64,000 nt of DNA from RFSX01 sp965230215 (GTDB lineage: Bacteria > Bacteroidota > Bacteroidia > Chitinophagales > Saprospiraceae), in the NCBI GenBank assembly GCA_965230215.1, contig CBDDKN010000002.1, positions 992,001 to 1,056,000 of the forward strand. Reading direction: 5' to 3'. Below the pieces are notes generated by a model, which had not been told where the DNA came from, did not search any database, and saw nothing but the letters and a program-made list of their open reading frames with translations. Each line of letters begins with the position of its first letter. The stretch's first letter is position 1. The position numbers and the translations under genes were made by a program. Positions 1-9,129 of the stretch are shown here, piece by piece.

Positions 1-1166
1 AGAATCAGTTGCCTTGTCATATCAGCTATACCAATTCAGATGTCCACGAAATCCTGAAGACTGGATTTGACCGTTCCCCGATGTTCAATGGACGTATAAG
101 AGGAGCTGGTCCCCGATATTGTCCAAGCATCGAAGACAAGATAGATCGATTTGCAGAAAGAGACAGGCATCAGCTGTTTGTTGAGCCGGAAGGCAGAAAC
201 ACGTGTGAGATATATGTCAATGGGTTTTCTTCATCACTCCCAGAAGACGTCCAGTATAAGGCCATGCGCAAGATAGTTGGCTTTGAAAACGCCAAAATGT
301 TTAGACCGGGATATGCCATTGAATATGATTTCTTCCCTCCGACACAACTGGACATAAGCTTGGAGACCAGATTGGTTGAAAACCTATTCTTTGCGGGTCA
401 GATAAATGGCACAACTGGTTATGAAGAAGCAGCGTCCCAGGGCTTCATGGCGGGTATCAATGCCCACTTAAAAACACAGGAGAAAGACCCTTTTGTACTT
501 AAGAGATCAGAGGCCTACATCGGTGTGCTTATAGATGACCTGGTAAACAAGGGCACCCGTGAACCATATCGTATGTTTACCTCACGTGCCGAATACAGGA
601 TACTGTTAAGGCAGGACAATGCTGACCAAAGGCTTACACCGCTGGCCAATGCTATAGGCATGCAAGGTTTGGAAGACCGAATAAGCGCACTTGAAGCCAA
701 GACATCTTCGATGGCAGAGATAAGACGTTTTCTTGACAAGGAAAGTATAACGCCCGATCAAGCCAACAGTTACCTTTCGAAACACGACAGTGCACCGCTA
801 AAGCAGCAGGTTAAGCTGATAAGCTTATTGTCAAGGCCCAAGTTGAGTATAACCGGTTTGTCTTCTTGTCATTCCGGGCTGAACGAGTTCATTTCCGGCT
901 ATTCCAGGGAGGTTATCGAAACCGCAGAGACCGACATCAAGTATGCAGGTTATATTCAGAAGGAAAAGGAAATGGCTGATAAGATGAATCGACTGGAGGA
1001 CGTCTATTTCTATTCTGACATCGATTTCAATGGCATTAAGGCATTGTCTGCGGAAGCCAGGGAAAAGCTTAGCGATATGCGTCCAAGAACCATAGGGCAA
1101 GCCTCCCGAATCAGCGGTGTATCACCGGCAGACATCTCAGTGCTGCTTGTTCACATGGGCAGATAG
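1..1166 (+). CDS. mnmG: MnmG (GidA) tRNA uridine-5-carboxymethylaminomethyl modification enzyme, C-terminal part
   Basis: This is the C-terminal ~388 residues of the FAD-dependent enzyme that works with MnmE to build cmnm5U at the wobble position of certain tRNAs. The reading frame is open from base 3 and the true start lies upstream of the window, so the TTG at position 9 is not the start. The family is usually about 620 residues, so roughly the last 60% is present. Visible family signatures are the FAD-domain segment LFFAGQINGTTGYEEAA, the RILLRQDNADQRLTP stretch of the inserted region, and the helical C-terminal domain ending in ISVLLVHMGR, which contacts MnmE and tRNA. The next gene is 180 bp away behind its own promoter, so mnmG is probably a separate transcript from the ribosomal block. 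Confidence 0.95.
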   Translation, partial: NQLPCHISYTNSDVHEILKTGFDRSPMFNGRIRGAGPRYCPSIEDKIDRFAERDRHQLFVEPEGRNTCEIYVNGFSSSLPEDVQYKAMRKIVGFENAKMFRPGYAIEYDFFPPTQLDISLETRLVENLFFAGQINGTTGYEEAASQGFMAGINAHLKTQEKDPFVLKRSEAYIGVLIDDLVNKGTREPYRMFTSRAEYRILLRQDNADQRLTPLANAIGMQGLEDRISALEAKTSSMAEIRRFLDKESITPDQANSYLSKHDSAPLKQQVKLISLLSRPKLSITGLSSCHSGLNEFISGYSREVIETAETDIKYAGYIQKEKEMADKMNRLEDVYFYSDIDFNGIKALSAEAREKLSDMRPRTIGQASRISGVSPADISVLLVHMGR

Positions 1167-1271
1167 GCAAAACCAGCCCCATATTTGGCCATTATTCAAA
1201 AAATTGTGCGATTTTTCTGCTGATTTTCAGCCACTTACAAGCAACAAAATGAAAAAATAACACACAAAAGC

Positions 1272-1302
1272 TTGTATCATACTCAAAAGAAATTTACATT
1301 TG
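1272..1302 (+). promoter_or_regulatory. Bacteroidota-type promoter of the rplM-rpsI-rpsB-tsf block
   Basis: TTG at 1272-1274 is followed after 20 bp by TACATTTG at 1295-1302. This matches the Bacteroidota sigma-ABfr consensus (TTTG, 19-21 bp, TAnnTTTG) almost perfectly. Transcription would start near 1308-1310, giving a leader of about 38 nt before the GTG of rplM. It is the best promoter match I found in the window. Confidence 0.75.
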
Positions 1303-1346
1303 CACCCCGCTTCAAATAATGGAGCGATAACCATAAAATTTTAATC

Positions 1347-1790
1347 GTGAATACATTAAGCTACAAAACAAAGTCAGCTAAGAAGGAAGAGGTAGAAAGA
1401 AAGTGGTTCGTAGTGGATGCACAATCAGACGTTGTAGGACGATTGTCGACCAGAATTGCTACAGTATTGAGAGGAAAGCACAAGCCTTCTTACACACCAC
1501 ATGTTGACACAGGCGATTATGTTATCGTTGTAAATGCAGAGAAAGTTAGATTCTCAGGCAACAAAATGTCACAGAAAGAATACCAAAGATATTCTGGTTA
1601 TCCAGGAGGACAGAAAAGTAGAACAGCTGCTGAAATGTTGGAGAAGAAACCAGAAGATATTATTGAAAAAGCGGTAAGAGGAATGCTTCCTAAAACACGT
1701 TTGGGAAGACAGATGATCAAGAAGCTATATGTTTATACAGGCCCAGATCATCCACATGCTGCTCAAAAACCAGAACCTTTTAATTTTTAA
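1347..1790 (+). CDS. rplM: 50S ribosomal protein L13 (uL13)
   Basis: Component of the large ribosomal subunit that binds 23S rRNA early in assembly. The product is 147 residues, normal for the family. Family signatures include KWFVVDAQSDVVGRLSTRIA near the N-terminus, the central YSGYPGGQK and the RGMLPKTRLGRQM stretch. The start is a GTG 38-40 nt after the predicted transcription start; no in-frame ATG lies close enough to compete. rpsI follows only 3 bp later, so the two are co-transcribed and probably translationally coupled, as is usual for this pair. Confidence 0.98.
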   Translation: MNTLSYKTKSAKKEEVERKWFVVDAQSDVVGRLSTRIATVLRGKHKPSYTPHVDTGDYVIVVNAEKVRFSGNKMSQKEYQRYSGYPGGQKSRTAAEMLEKKPEDIIEKAVRGMLPKTRLGRQMIKKLYVYTGPDHPHAAQKPEPFNF

Positions 1791-1793
1791 TAG

Positions 1794-2180
1794 ATGGATG
1801 TAATTAACACAACAGGAAGAAGAAAGTCCTCTGTAGCGAGAGTATACCTCTCTGCAGGATCTGGAACCATCACGGTCAACGGAAAGGATTACAAAGAATA
1901 TTTTCCACAAGAGAATATCAGATTCAACTTGGAGGACCCGCTCAATATCGTTGAGGCCTCTAAATCTTATGATATCAAAGTCAATGTTTCTGGTGGAGGA
2001 TATAAAGGACAAGCAGAAGCTATCAGACTAGCTATTTCCAAAGCATTGGTGATAATCAATGAAGACAATAAAAAACCTTTGAAAGAGAAGAAGTATCTGA
2101 CAAGAGATGCAAGAGTGGTTGAACGTAAGAAATACGGTAAACCAAAGGCAAGAAAGAGCTTCCAGTTTTCAAAGAGATAA
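1794..2180 (+). CDS. rpsI: 30S ribosomal protein S9 (uS9)
   Basis: Small-subunit protein whose C-terminal tail reaches the P-site tRNA. The 128-residue product begins with TTGRRKSSVARVYL and ends in KARKSFQFSKR; the terminal Lys-Arg tail is the part that contacts tRNA. It lies 3 bp after rplM and 30 bp before rpsB, in the standard Bacteroidota order L13-S9-S2-EF-Ts. Confidence 0.98.
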   Translation: MDVINTTGRRKSSVARVYLSAGSGTITVNGKDYKEYFPQENIRFNLEDPLNIVEASKSYDIKVNVSGGGYKGQAEAIRLAISKALVIINEDNKKPLKEKKYLTRDARVVERKKYGKPKARKSFQFSKR

Positions 2181-2210
2181 TATTATTTACATTTTTAGAT
2201 TAGACATAAT

Positions 2211-2933
2211 ATGGCTTTACCAACATATAAAGAGTTATTAGAATCAGGAGCACATTTGGGCCACATGAAAAGAAAGTGGAATCCTAAAATGTCACCTTAT
2301 ATTTTCATGGAACGCAAAGGTATTCACATCATTGACCTTAACCGTACCATTGAATATCTTAACAAGGCAGCATCAGCAATGCGTCAGGTTGCGAAATCTG
2401 GACGTAAGGTGATGTTCGTTGCTACTAAGAAACAGGCGAAAGAAGCTGTTGCCCAACTGGCAAGAGAAGCTAACATGCCGTATGTAACAGAAAGATGGTT
2501 GGGTGGTATGATGACCAACTTTTCAACCATCAAGAGATCGGTTAAGAAGATGAACAACATCGATAAACTTCTTGCTGATGAAACCGTTACCAGTATCACC
2601 AAGAAGGAAAGACTAACCCTTACCAGAGAGCGTAACAAACTTGAAAAAGTATTGGGTGGTATCGCAAACATGAACAGGTTACCGGCTGCAATTTTTGTTG
2701 TAGACATTCACCATGAGCATATTGCGATTGCTGAAGCAAAGAAACTGGGCATTAAGATTTTTGGTATTGTAGATACCAACTCTGACCCTACTCAAGTTGA
2801 CTTCCCGATTCCTGCTAATGATGACGCTTCAAAATCAATCAAGTTGATCACATCATATATGTCAGAGGTTATCAAAGAAGGACTAGAGGAAAGAAGAAAA
2901 CAAAAAGAGGAGCAGTCACAAGCTGTTTCTTAA
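2211..2933 (+). CDS. rpsB: 30S ribosomal protein S2 (uS2)
   Basis: Small-subunit protein of the platform region, needed for S1 binding in bacteria that have S1. The product is 240 residues. Typical motifs are LLESGAHLGHMKRKWNPKM at the N-terminus, ERWLGGMMTNFSTIKRS in the middle, and the FGIVDTNSDPTQVDFPIPANDD segment, which ends just before an acidic and basic tail. It sits between rpsI and tsf with short gaps (30 and 34 bp), so all four translation genes are probably one transcript. Confidence 0.98.
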   Translation: MALPTYKELLESGAHLGHMKRKWNPKMSPYIFMERKGIHIIDLNRTIEYLNKAASAMRQVAKSGRKVMFVATKKQAKEAVAQLAREANMPYVTERWLGGMMTNFSTIKRSVKKMNNIDKLLADETVTSITKKERLTLTRERNKLEKVLGGIANMNRLPAAIFVVDIHHEHIAIAEAKKLGIKIFGIVDTNSDPTQVDFPIPANDDASKSIKLITSYMSEVIKEGLEERRKQKEEQSQAVS

Positions 2934-2967
2934 TTATTCCTAATCATAATTAAACTATTAGATAGAA

Positions 2968-3810
2968 ATGAGTATCTCAGCAGCAGATGTTAAAAAACTA
3001 AGGGATCAAACAGGAGCCGGCATGATGGATTGCAAAAAGGCTCTTACAGAAGCAGGAGGAGATTTTGATAAAGCGATAGAAATTCTTAGAAAGAAAGGTC
3101 AGAAGCTTTCAGCTAAAAGAGCTGACAGAGAAGCTAAGGAAGGTGTTGTTATTGCCAAAACATCTGGCAACAAGAACAAAGGTATTGTAGTACGATTGAG
3201 CTGTGAAACAGACTTCGTTGCCAAAGGTGAGGGCTTCATCGAGCTTGCTGAATCTTTTGCTGATCTTGCACTTAAAGAACTTCCAAACAACAAGGAAGAG
3301 CTATTGGAGCTTGAAATTGATGGAATGACAGTTGCTAAGAAAGTTGAAGAGCAAACTGGTGTGATCGGAGAAAAGCTTGAGCTTTCTGATTATGCTAAAA
3401 TTGAAACAGCAGCTGGCGAAGGTCAGGTTTTACCATACATTCATATGGGATACAAAGCTGGCGTTATCGTTGCTTTGAACAAAGAGGGAGGAGATTTTGA
3501 AGAAGCAGGTAAGAACGTAGCTATGCAAGTTGCAGCGATGCACCCAATCGCAGTAGATAAAGAAGGGGTTGACCAGAGTGTAGTAGAGAAAGAAATTGAG
3601 ATCGGGATGGAGATCGCCCGTAAAGAAGGTAAGCCAGAGGAAATGCTTGAGAGAATTGCCCAGGGTAAACTCAACAAGTTCTTCAAGGAAAACACTTTGT
3701 TACACCAGGCTTATGTAAAAGCAGCTGGAAAAGAAAGCGTTGCTGAGTATTTGAAATCAATAAATCCGGAGTTAACGGTTACAGATTTCAAACACATTAA
3801 GCTAGGATAA
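2968..3810 (+). CDS. tsf: Translation elongation factor Ts
   Basis: EF-Ts exchanges GDP for GTP on EF-Tu. The 280-residue product has the N-terminal UBA-like segment (VKKLRDQTGAGMMDCKKAL), the core TDFVAKGEGF motif that inserts next to the EF-Tu nucleotide site, and two core subdomains, ending without a long tail. It follows rpsB by 34 bp and is closed by a clear intrinsic terminator at 3816-3848. It is therefore the last gene of the transcript that starts before rplM. Confidence 0.98.
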   Translation: MSISAADVKKLRDQTGAGMMDCKKALTEAGGDFDKAIEILRKKGQKLSAKRADREAKEGVVIAKTSGNKNKGIVVRLSCETDFVAKGEGFIELAESFADLALKELPNNKEELLELEIDGMTVAKKVEEQTGVIGEKLELSDYAKIETAAGEGQVLPYIHMGYKAGVIVALNKEGGDFEEAGKNVAMQVAAMHPIAVDKEGVDQSVVEKEIEIGMEIARKEGKPEEMLERIAQGKLNKFFKENTLLHQAYVKAAGKESVAEYLKSINPELTVTDFKHIKLG

Positions 3811-3815
3811 AAAAT

Positions 3816-3848
3816 AAAAAGCGGTTCGTTTTGAATCGCTTTTTTTTT
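3816..3848 (+). terminator. Intrinsic terminator after tsf
   Basis: The arms AAAGCGGTTC and GAATCGCTTT form a stem (one G-T pair) around a short T-rich loop, followed by an eight-T run. It begins 5 bp after the tsf stop codon. pyrH starts 36 bp beyond, so pyrH needs its own promoter or readthrough. A weak candidate pair, TTTG in the loop region and CATATTTG at 3852-3859 with an 18-bp spacer, would serve pyrH. Confidence 0.85.
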
Positions 3849-3883
3849 GACCATATTTGTAGGCAACAAAATCATTCTTCGAA

Positions 3884-4600
3884 GTGACCGAAAAGATAAA
3901 GTATAAAAGAGTACTACTCAAGCTAAGCGGCGAGACACTAATGGGTGAGAAGTCCTTTGGCATTGACCCTGATAAACTAAAACATTATGCCAAAGAGATC
4001 GGCGCCATCGTAGACCTTGGTGTTGAAGTTGCGGTTGTAATCGGTGGAGGCAATATATTCAGAGGTCTTCAAGCGGATGATAGTGGCATTGAAAGGGTAC
4101 AAGGAGACTATATGGGCATGTTGGCTACCGTTATTAACGGTATGGCTTTACAAAGTACTCTTGAAGCGCAAGGCGTATATTCTCGACTGGTTAGTGCTAT
4201 TGAAATGAGAGAAGTTGCAGAGCCATACATTAGAAGAAGAGCCATCAGGCACCTGGAGAAAGGACGTGTTGTCATATTTTCAGGAGGCACAGGAAGCCCA
4301 TACTTCACTACAGATTCTGCAGCTGCTTTGAGAGCAAGTGAAATAAATGCAGATGTCATTTTGAAAGGAACCAGAGTAGATGGTATTTACTCAGCTGATC
4401 CGGAGAAAGTTCCAGACGCAACGCTATATGATAAGATCAGCTTTAACGAAGTGATATCCAAGAATCTTAAGATTATGGATAAGACAGCCTTTACAATGTG
4501 CCACGAAAATGATATTCCCATCATCGTATTTAATATCAACAGGCACGGATTACTGAAAAGAGTCGTTGAAGGCGCTGAGGAAGGAACACTGGTAAATTAA
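3884..4600 (+). CDS. pyrH: UMP kinase
   Basis: Hexameric kinase making UDP from UMP for nucleic acid and sugar-nucleotide synthesis. It belongs to the amino-acid kinase fold and is unrelated to eukaryotic UMP kinases. The 238 residues show the N-terminal LLKLSGETLMG phosphate-binding segment, VVIGGGNIFRG, the GTGSPYFTTDSAAALRA loop and DGIYSADPEK. The start is GTG, which gives the expected N-terminus. In many bacteria frr follows pyrH; here it does not, and recA converges instead. Confidence 0.97.
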   Translation: MTEKIKYKRVLLKLSGETLMGEKSFGIDPDKLKHYAKEIGAIVDLGVEVAVVIGGGNIFRGLQADDSGIERVQGDYMGMLATVINGMALQSTLEAQGVYSRLVSAIEMREVAEPYIRRRAIRHLEKGRVVIFSGGTGSPYFTTDSAAALRASEINADVILKGTRVDGIYSADPEKVPDATLYDKISFNEVISKNLKIMDKTAFTMCHENDIPIIVFNINRHGLLKRVVEGAEEGTLVN

Positions 4601-4635
4601 AAAGCCCCACAATATTCATGTGAGGCCTTCTATAT
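4601..4635 (+). terminator. Terminator between convergent pyrH and recA
   Basis: AAGCCCCACA and TGTGAGGCCTT form an imperfect stem (one C-A mismatch and one bulged C) around a 7-nt AT-rich loop. A TA-rich tail follows on the plus strand and an A-rich stretch precedes it, so it could also act for recA on the opposite strand. It is weaker than the tsf terminator. Confidence 0.5.
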
Positions 4636-4660
4636 ATTTTACAAATAAAGACGCGGAGAA

Positions 4661-5725
4661 TTATGCATTCTCCTCAACGTCCATTACTTCCATATCTGCT
4701 TTATCATCACCAGGCAGATAATGTGCTTTGACCTTGTCTGCTATTTCCTCCATAAGCTCTGGATTATCTAACAAAAATTGTTTAGCCGACTCTCTACCCT
4801 GAGCTATTTTGGTGCCGTTATAACTGTACCAAGAGCCACTTTTTCCTACAATATCTAAATCTACACCGAGATCGATAATCTCGCCGGTTCGCGATATACC
4901 TTCCCCGTATATAAGATCAAATATTGCTGTTCTGAATGGCGGAGCCAATTTGTTTTTAACAATCTTCACCTTTGTTGGGCTTGCCACTATATTGCCTTCT
5001 TTGTCTTTAATGGCTGATCCGGATTTTCTAATATCCAATCTGATAGAAGAATAGAACTTAAGGGCATTACCACCAGTGGTTGTTTCAGGGTTACCAAACA
5101 TAACACCGATTTTCTCACGCAGCTGGTTAATGAAAATGCAACAGCATCCAGTACGACCGATAACGGACGTTAGCTTTCTCAGAGCTTGTGACATTAAACG
5201 CGCTTGAAGACCCATTTTGGAGTCACCCATCTCTCCTTCAATTTCTGCACGTGGGGTAAGTGCAGCTACGGAGTCAATTACAATAATATCAATAGCTCCG
5301 GAGCGGATAAGGTGCTCTGCAATTTCTAATGCCTGCTCTCCATTATCTGGTTGAGAAATCAAGAGGTTTTCAGTATCTACACCAAGAGCTTCTGCATAGG
5401 TTTTGTCAAAAGCGTGCTCGGCATCAATAATTGCCGCAATTCCACCTTTGGCCTGACACTGTGCAATGGCATGAATAGCCAGGGTTGTCTTACCCGAAGA
5501 TTCAGGCCCGTATATTTCAATAACACGGCCACGGGGAAACCCACCGATACCAAGTGCTATATCAAGACCCAAAGATCCTGTTGATATGGTATCAACATTA
5601 ACGACCTGCTTGTCACCAAGCTTCATAATGGCGCCTTTGCCATATGTCTTTTCAACTTTATCGACAGCGAGGCTAAGTGCTTTTAATTTTGCTTCTCGCT
5701 CTTTAGATATACTTTCTTTACTCAT
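4661..5725 (-). CDS. recA: Recombinase RecA
   Basis: RecA polymerises on single-stranded DNA, performs strand exchange and triggers self-cleavage of LexA-type repressors where present. The 354-residue product has Walker A GPESSGKTT near residue 70, the MAW-type and Walker B region (DIIVIDSVAALTPRAEIEGE), loop L1 and L2 segments (QLREKIGVMFGNPETTTGG) and an acidic C-terminal tail. Length and domain order are normal. It converges with pyrH and is transcribed with, or just downstream of, the flavin-reductase-like gene 60 bp upstream. I saw no convincing LexA box in that 60-bp gap. Confidence 0.98.
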   Translation of the reverse strand: MSKESISKEREAKLKALSLAVDKVEKTYGKGAIMKLGDKQVVNVDTISTGSLGLDIALGIGGFPRGRVIEIYGPESSGKTTLAIHAIAQCQAKGGIAAIIDAEHAFDKTYAEALGVDTENLLISQPDNGEQALEIAEHLIRSGAIDIIVIDSVAALTPRAEIEGEMGDSKMGLQARLMSQALRKLTSVIGRTGCCCIFINQLREKIGVMFGNPETTTGGNALKFYSSIRLDIRKSGSAIKDKEGNIVASPTKVKIVKNKLAPPFRTAIFDLIYGEGISRTGEIIDLGVDLDIVGKSGSWYSYNGTKIAQGRESAKQFLLDNPELMEEIADKVKAHYLPGDDKADMEVMDVEENA

Positions 5726-5785
5726 TGTGTTATAGTTTCGCGTTAAAGATATTAATATATGATCAATCCTTTAATATGATCTTTC

Positions 5786-6673
5786 TTATTTGATGGCCTC
5801 TGCAGCACAAACATATTGCAGCGCCTGTTCTTTGTCTCCCTTTTCAAGCAAGCTCTTGGCAATTATCAATAACCTTTCTTTTGTTGAGCCACTGTCTTCA
5901 TTTAAACTTTTAGCAAGAAGGTCCAGCTGGTCCCTGCTTGGCATTTTGGTGTTACTGGCCAGCTCAGCCAATTCCCAACCATTAAACAGGCTAGTCTCGA
6001 AAACTGTTTTTGGAAGTGCATCAAATCCAATACATACAGGTTGAACGGGTTGATAGATTTCAAATACGTTCTCTTTTTGTATGTGGGCATAATAGCTTCT
6101 TCCCATTCTCCCGACAGACTCAAGAGCCCTATTGTCAATTCTGAGTTTATCCTTCATATGAACGCTTTCGTCAACATGAATTTTTACAACATCGCAAATC
6201 ACAAGGTTGGCTGCTCCTGGATTGCTTCCGAATACAAGTATATCCCTGACCGTGCACTCAAACTGCACGGGAGAACCCTTTACCCTTTTGGCCTTCACAA
6301 ATTCTGAGTCAAGCCGCTTAAATCCACTCTTTTCAAACTCAGAAACAGAATGGTCAAAGCCAACCGAGCACAAACTCATCTGTCTGGCCATTTTGTAATC
6401 AATAATATTAATAACGCACTCTTTTGTTTCCCGGATATTTGTCAAGGTATCTTTGCATTCTTTTTGGCCCGGCTGAGGCTTACTCACGGAGAATATAAGA
6501 ATAGGAGGCGAAGAGCTAATAGCATTAAAGAAGCTATAGGGCGCGAGGTTGTCAATACCATTGCCGTCCTGTGTAGATACAAGAGCAATAGGTCTTGGGG
6601 AAACAGCGCCGATAATAAGCTGGTGACGATCAACACTTGTCAAATCGTCCGGTGTGTAACTTTTATAATGCAT
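5786..6673 (-). CDS. Flavin reductase family protein (FMN-binding split barrel)
   Basis: Probable FMN-binding protein of the flavin reductase-like family, which either reduce flavin or use it as a cofactor. The N-terminal two thirds carry family features such as IGAVSPRPIALVSTQD and NLAPYSFFNAISSSPP. The C-terminal ~90 residues look helical and are not obviously part of the flavin fold. I chose the ATG at 6673 (295 residues, MHYKSYTPDDL); an upstream TTG at 6700 would add nine residues with no family support. It lies upstream of recA on the same strand and diverges from the thioredoxin-like gene. The substrate is unknown. Confidence 0.8.
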   Translation of the reverse strand: MHYKSYTPDDLTSVDRHQLIIGAVSPRPIALVSTQDGNGIDNLAPYSFFNAISSSPPILIFSVSKPQPGQKECKDTLTNIRETKECVINIIDYKMARQMSLCSVGFDHSVSEFEKSGFKRLDSEFVKAKRVKGSPVQFECTVRDILVFGSNPGAANLVICDVVKIHVDESVHMKDKLRIDNRALESVGRMGRSYYAHIQKENVFEIYQPVQPVCIGFDALPKTVFETSLFNGWELAELASNTKMPSRDQLDLLAKSLNEDSGSTKERLLIIAKSLLEKGDKEQALQYVCAAEAIK

Positions 6674-6775
6674 AGCAAAGGATTTCTCGCTGTTCAACAA
6701 ACAATTGCCACAATAATAATCTATTATTGAACCAAATGCTTAATCACGCTTTTTGTAAACAGAAAAACAGACATT

Positions 6776-7310
6776 ATGGATAAGCGACGTATAAATATTT
6801 TAATAGCCCTATTGTTGATGGCGGCCTTATATTTTTTCATTTTAAGGTCTCCTGATCAGAAAAGTGGAAAAGCAGCACCCGACTTTCAAACACAATTGAT
6901 CGATGGGCAGTCGTTTGAATTAAACCAATTGAAAGGCCATTATGTATTGCTTGACTTTTGGGCATCCTGGTGCGCTCCTTGTCGCAGGGAAAACCCCAAG
7001 TTGGTTCAATTATACAAGACATTTAATGGAAGGATCATTTGCAGATGCAGAAGGGTTTGAAGTTGTAAGCATTGCGCTTGAAAGAAATGACAAAACCTGG
7101 AAAAGAGCAGCAGAAAAGGATGGCTTTATTTGGCCTTACCAGATAGTTCAAGAAGCCAGAGTTGTATTGTTATCGTCACTGGCACAGAAGTACGCAGTTA
7201 GTGAGATACCCGCCAAGTTTCTGATCTCCCCTGAGGGGACAATCATTGGTGTAAACCAAAACTATGACGAGATTGGTAGCTTTTTGGAATCAAAGCTATC
7301 CGAAAGCTGA
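6776..7310 (+). pseudogene. TlpA-like membrane-anchored thioredoxin, broken by a one-base frameshift
   Basis: Two overlapping frames together make one TlpA/ResA-like protein of about 177 residues. The first holds an N-terminal membrane anchor (NILIALLLMAALYFFIL), the DFWASWCAPCRRENPKL active site (WCAPC) and runs to FNGR. The second continues with SFADAEGFEVVSIALERND through the cis-Pro region (SEIPAKFLISPEG). Removing one G of the GG at 7032-7033 restores a continuous reading frame. Such proteins reduce disulfides in the periplasm, for example in cytochrome maturation. Conservation on both sides of the break argues for a recent event or a sequencing error. grpE starts 72 bp downstream. Confidence 0.8.
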
Positions 7311-7382
7311 CAAAATGTCTGTAAAACATGAATGGCAAAGGAATTGATGCATGATTAACATGCTAAGTAAAAATTAATCACA

Positions 7383-7895
7383 GTGGCAAAGAAGAATAAA
7401 GAAAACAAAGAAGAGGTAGAAACCTTGCAAGAAGACAATCAGCAAGATCAACTAGAGGCGCTTCAAGCGGAGCTTGATGAGTCTAAAGACAAATATCTGC
7501 GTTTATTTGCAGAGTTTGAGAACTTCAAAAAACGCAACACCAAAGAGCGTCTTGAGCTAATTAAGACAGCAGCACAAGATACTGTTGGGGCGATACTTCC
7601 AGTTCTCGATGACTTTGATCGTGCTAAGAAAAGTGCTGAAGATGACAGTACGAGCGAAACAATTAGTGAAGGTGTGTTGATGGTATATAACAAGCTATAT
7701 AAGACGCTTGAAAATATTGGACTAAACCCAATGGAGTCCACCGGTGAGGTTTTTGATCCAGAATTCCATGAAGCCATTACAGAAATACCAGCCCCTAGTG
7801 AAGACATGAAAGGCAAAATCATCGATACAGTAGAAAAGGGCTATACTCTGAATGATAAGATTATAAGATTTGCAAAGGTTGTCGTCGGTAAGTAG
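7383..7895 (+). CDS. grpE: Nucleotide exchange factor GrpE
   Basis: GrpE releases ADP from DnaK and sets the pace of the DnaK-DnaJ chaperone cycle. The 170-residue product has a charged N-terminal tail, a long coiled coil (LEALQAELDESKDKYLRLFAEFENFKKR) that dimerises, and a C-terminal beta-wing ending in GYTLNDKIIRFAKVVVGK. It starts with GTG at 7383. dnaJ follows 17 bp later, so the two form an operon; dnaK is not in the window, which is common in Bacteroidota. Confidence 0.96.
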   Translation: MAKKNKENKEEVETLQEDNQQDQLEALQAELDESKDKYLRLFAEFENFKKRNTKERLELIKTAAQDTVGAILPVLDDFDRAKKSAEDDSTSETISEGVLMVYNKLYKTLENIGLNPMESTGEVFDPEFHEAITEIPAPSEDMKGKIIDTVEKGYTLNDKIIRFAKVVVGK

Positions 7896-7912
7896 GCCAT
7901 AAAAAAAACCAA

Positions 7913-9076
7913 ATGTCGAAAAGAGATTATTACGAAATATTAGGTGTTTCCAAGGGAGCAGACGCAAAGGAGATAAAAAAGGCCTACAGAAAGGTAGCCA
8001 TTAAATATCACCCAGATAAAAACCCGGACAATAAAGAGGCCGAAGAAAAATTTAAAGAGGCAGCCGAAGCCTATGAGGTGCTAAGCAACGAGGACAAAAG
8101 AGCACGATATGATCGTTACGGTCATGCAGGCGTCGACCCTCAAGCCGGATTTGGTGGAGGTGGTCCTGGTGGTATGACAATGGAAGACATCTTCGCCAAC
8201 TTCTCAGACATTTTTGGTGAATCAGGCAGTCCGTTTGAAAGTTTTTTTGGTGGTTCACGCAGCACGGGTAGACGACGTGGCCAGAAAGGCTCCAACCTTC
8301 GAATAAAAGTGGCGCTTACATTGGAGGAAATAGCCGATGGTGTTACCAAGAAAATTAAGGTTAAGAAGCAAAGCAGCTGTGAAACATGTTCTGGCACAGG
8401 AGCAAAGGATAGTGGCTCTGTGCAGACCTGTGGAACCTGTGGTGGCAGTGGATATGTAAGGCAGATCAAGTCTACCTTCCTGGGACAGATGCAAACCACA
8501 ACCGTATGTCCTACATGTAACGGCTCTGGTCAGCAAATCACAAGCAAGTGTACCACATGCAAAGGGGAGGGCAGACATATGGCTGAAGAAACCATAGAAA
8601 TTGACATTCCTGCAGGCGTTGAAGAGGGCATGCAACTATCGATGAGAGCAAAGGGTAATGCCGGCAAGAATGGTGGTCCATCAGGAGATCTTCTTATCAT
8701 GATAGAAGAGAAGAAACACGAACACTTTTCTCGGGATGGACAGAACATTATGTACGACCTGTTTCTCAATTTTGCTGATGCAGCACTGGGTACCTCAGTG
8801 GAAGTTCCAACTCTTGGCAAACCGGTTAAGATAACCATTCCTCCAGGCACACCAGCTGGAAAGATTTTCCGACTACGCGCAAAAGGCCTACCCGTTGTAC
8901 AGGGATATGGGCAAAAAGGAGATCAATTGATTAATGTTAATATCTGGACGCCAAAAACATTAAGTCCTGAAGAGCGAAAGCTTTTAGAAAGCATGCGCGA
9001 AATGGAAAACTTTAAGCCTCAGGAAGGTAAAAACCAAAAGGGCTTCTTCGCACGAATGAAAGATTTCTTTGAATAG
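7913..9076 (+). CDS. dnaJ: Chaperone protein DnaJ
   Basis: Type I Hsp40 that delivers unfolded clients to DnaK and stimulates its ATPase. Domains in order are a J domain with the HPD motif (KYHPDKNPDN, around residues 33-35), a Gly/Phe-rich linker, and a zinc-binding domain with four CxxCxGxG repeats (CETCSGTG, CGTCGGSG, CPTCNGSG, CTTCKGEG). The C-terminal substrate-binding domains follow. At 387 residues it is full length. It is co-transcribed with grpE. Confidence 0.98.
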   Translation: MSKRDYYEILGVSKGADAKEIKKAYRKVAIKYHPDKNPDNKEAEEKFKEAAEAYEVLSNEDKRARYDRYGHAGVDPQAGFGGGGPGGMTMEDIFANFSDIFGESGSPFESFFGGSRSTGRRRGQKGSNLRIKVALTLEEIADGVTKKIKVKKQSSCETCSGTGAKDSGSVQTCGTCGGSGYVRQIKSTFLGQMQTTTVCPTCNGSGQQITSKCTTCKGEGRHMAEETIEIDIPAGVEEGMQLSMRAKGNAGKNGGPSGDLLIMIEEKKHEHFSRDGQNIMYDLFLNFADAALGTSVEVPTLGKPVKITIPPGTPAGKIFRLRAKGLPVVQGYGQKGDQLINVNIWTPKTLSPEERKLLESMREMENFKPQEGKNQKGFFARMKDFFE

Positions 9077-9129
9077 GCAATGCACTCTAGCGCAATGCAT
9101 TATCTTAGGAGCTTAAATGGATATAGTGC

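Noticed and set aside
170..1100. Several minus-strand frames opposite mnmG
   Set aside because: They are shadows of a well-supported gene on the other strand, with no family features.
5786..6730. Plus-strand frames opposite the flavin-reductase gene, up to 126 residues
   Set aside because: No motif support, and the minus-strand gene has clear family signatures.
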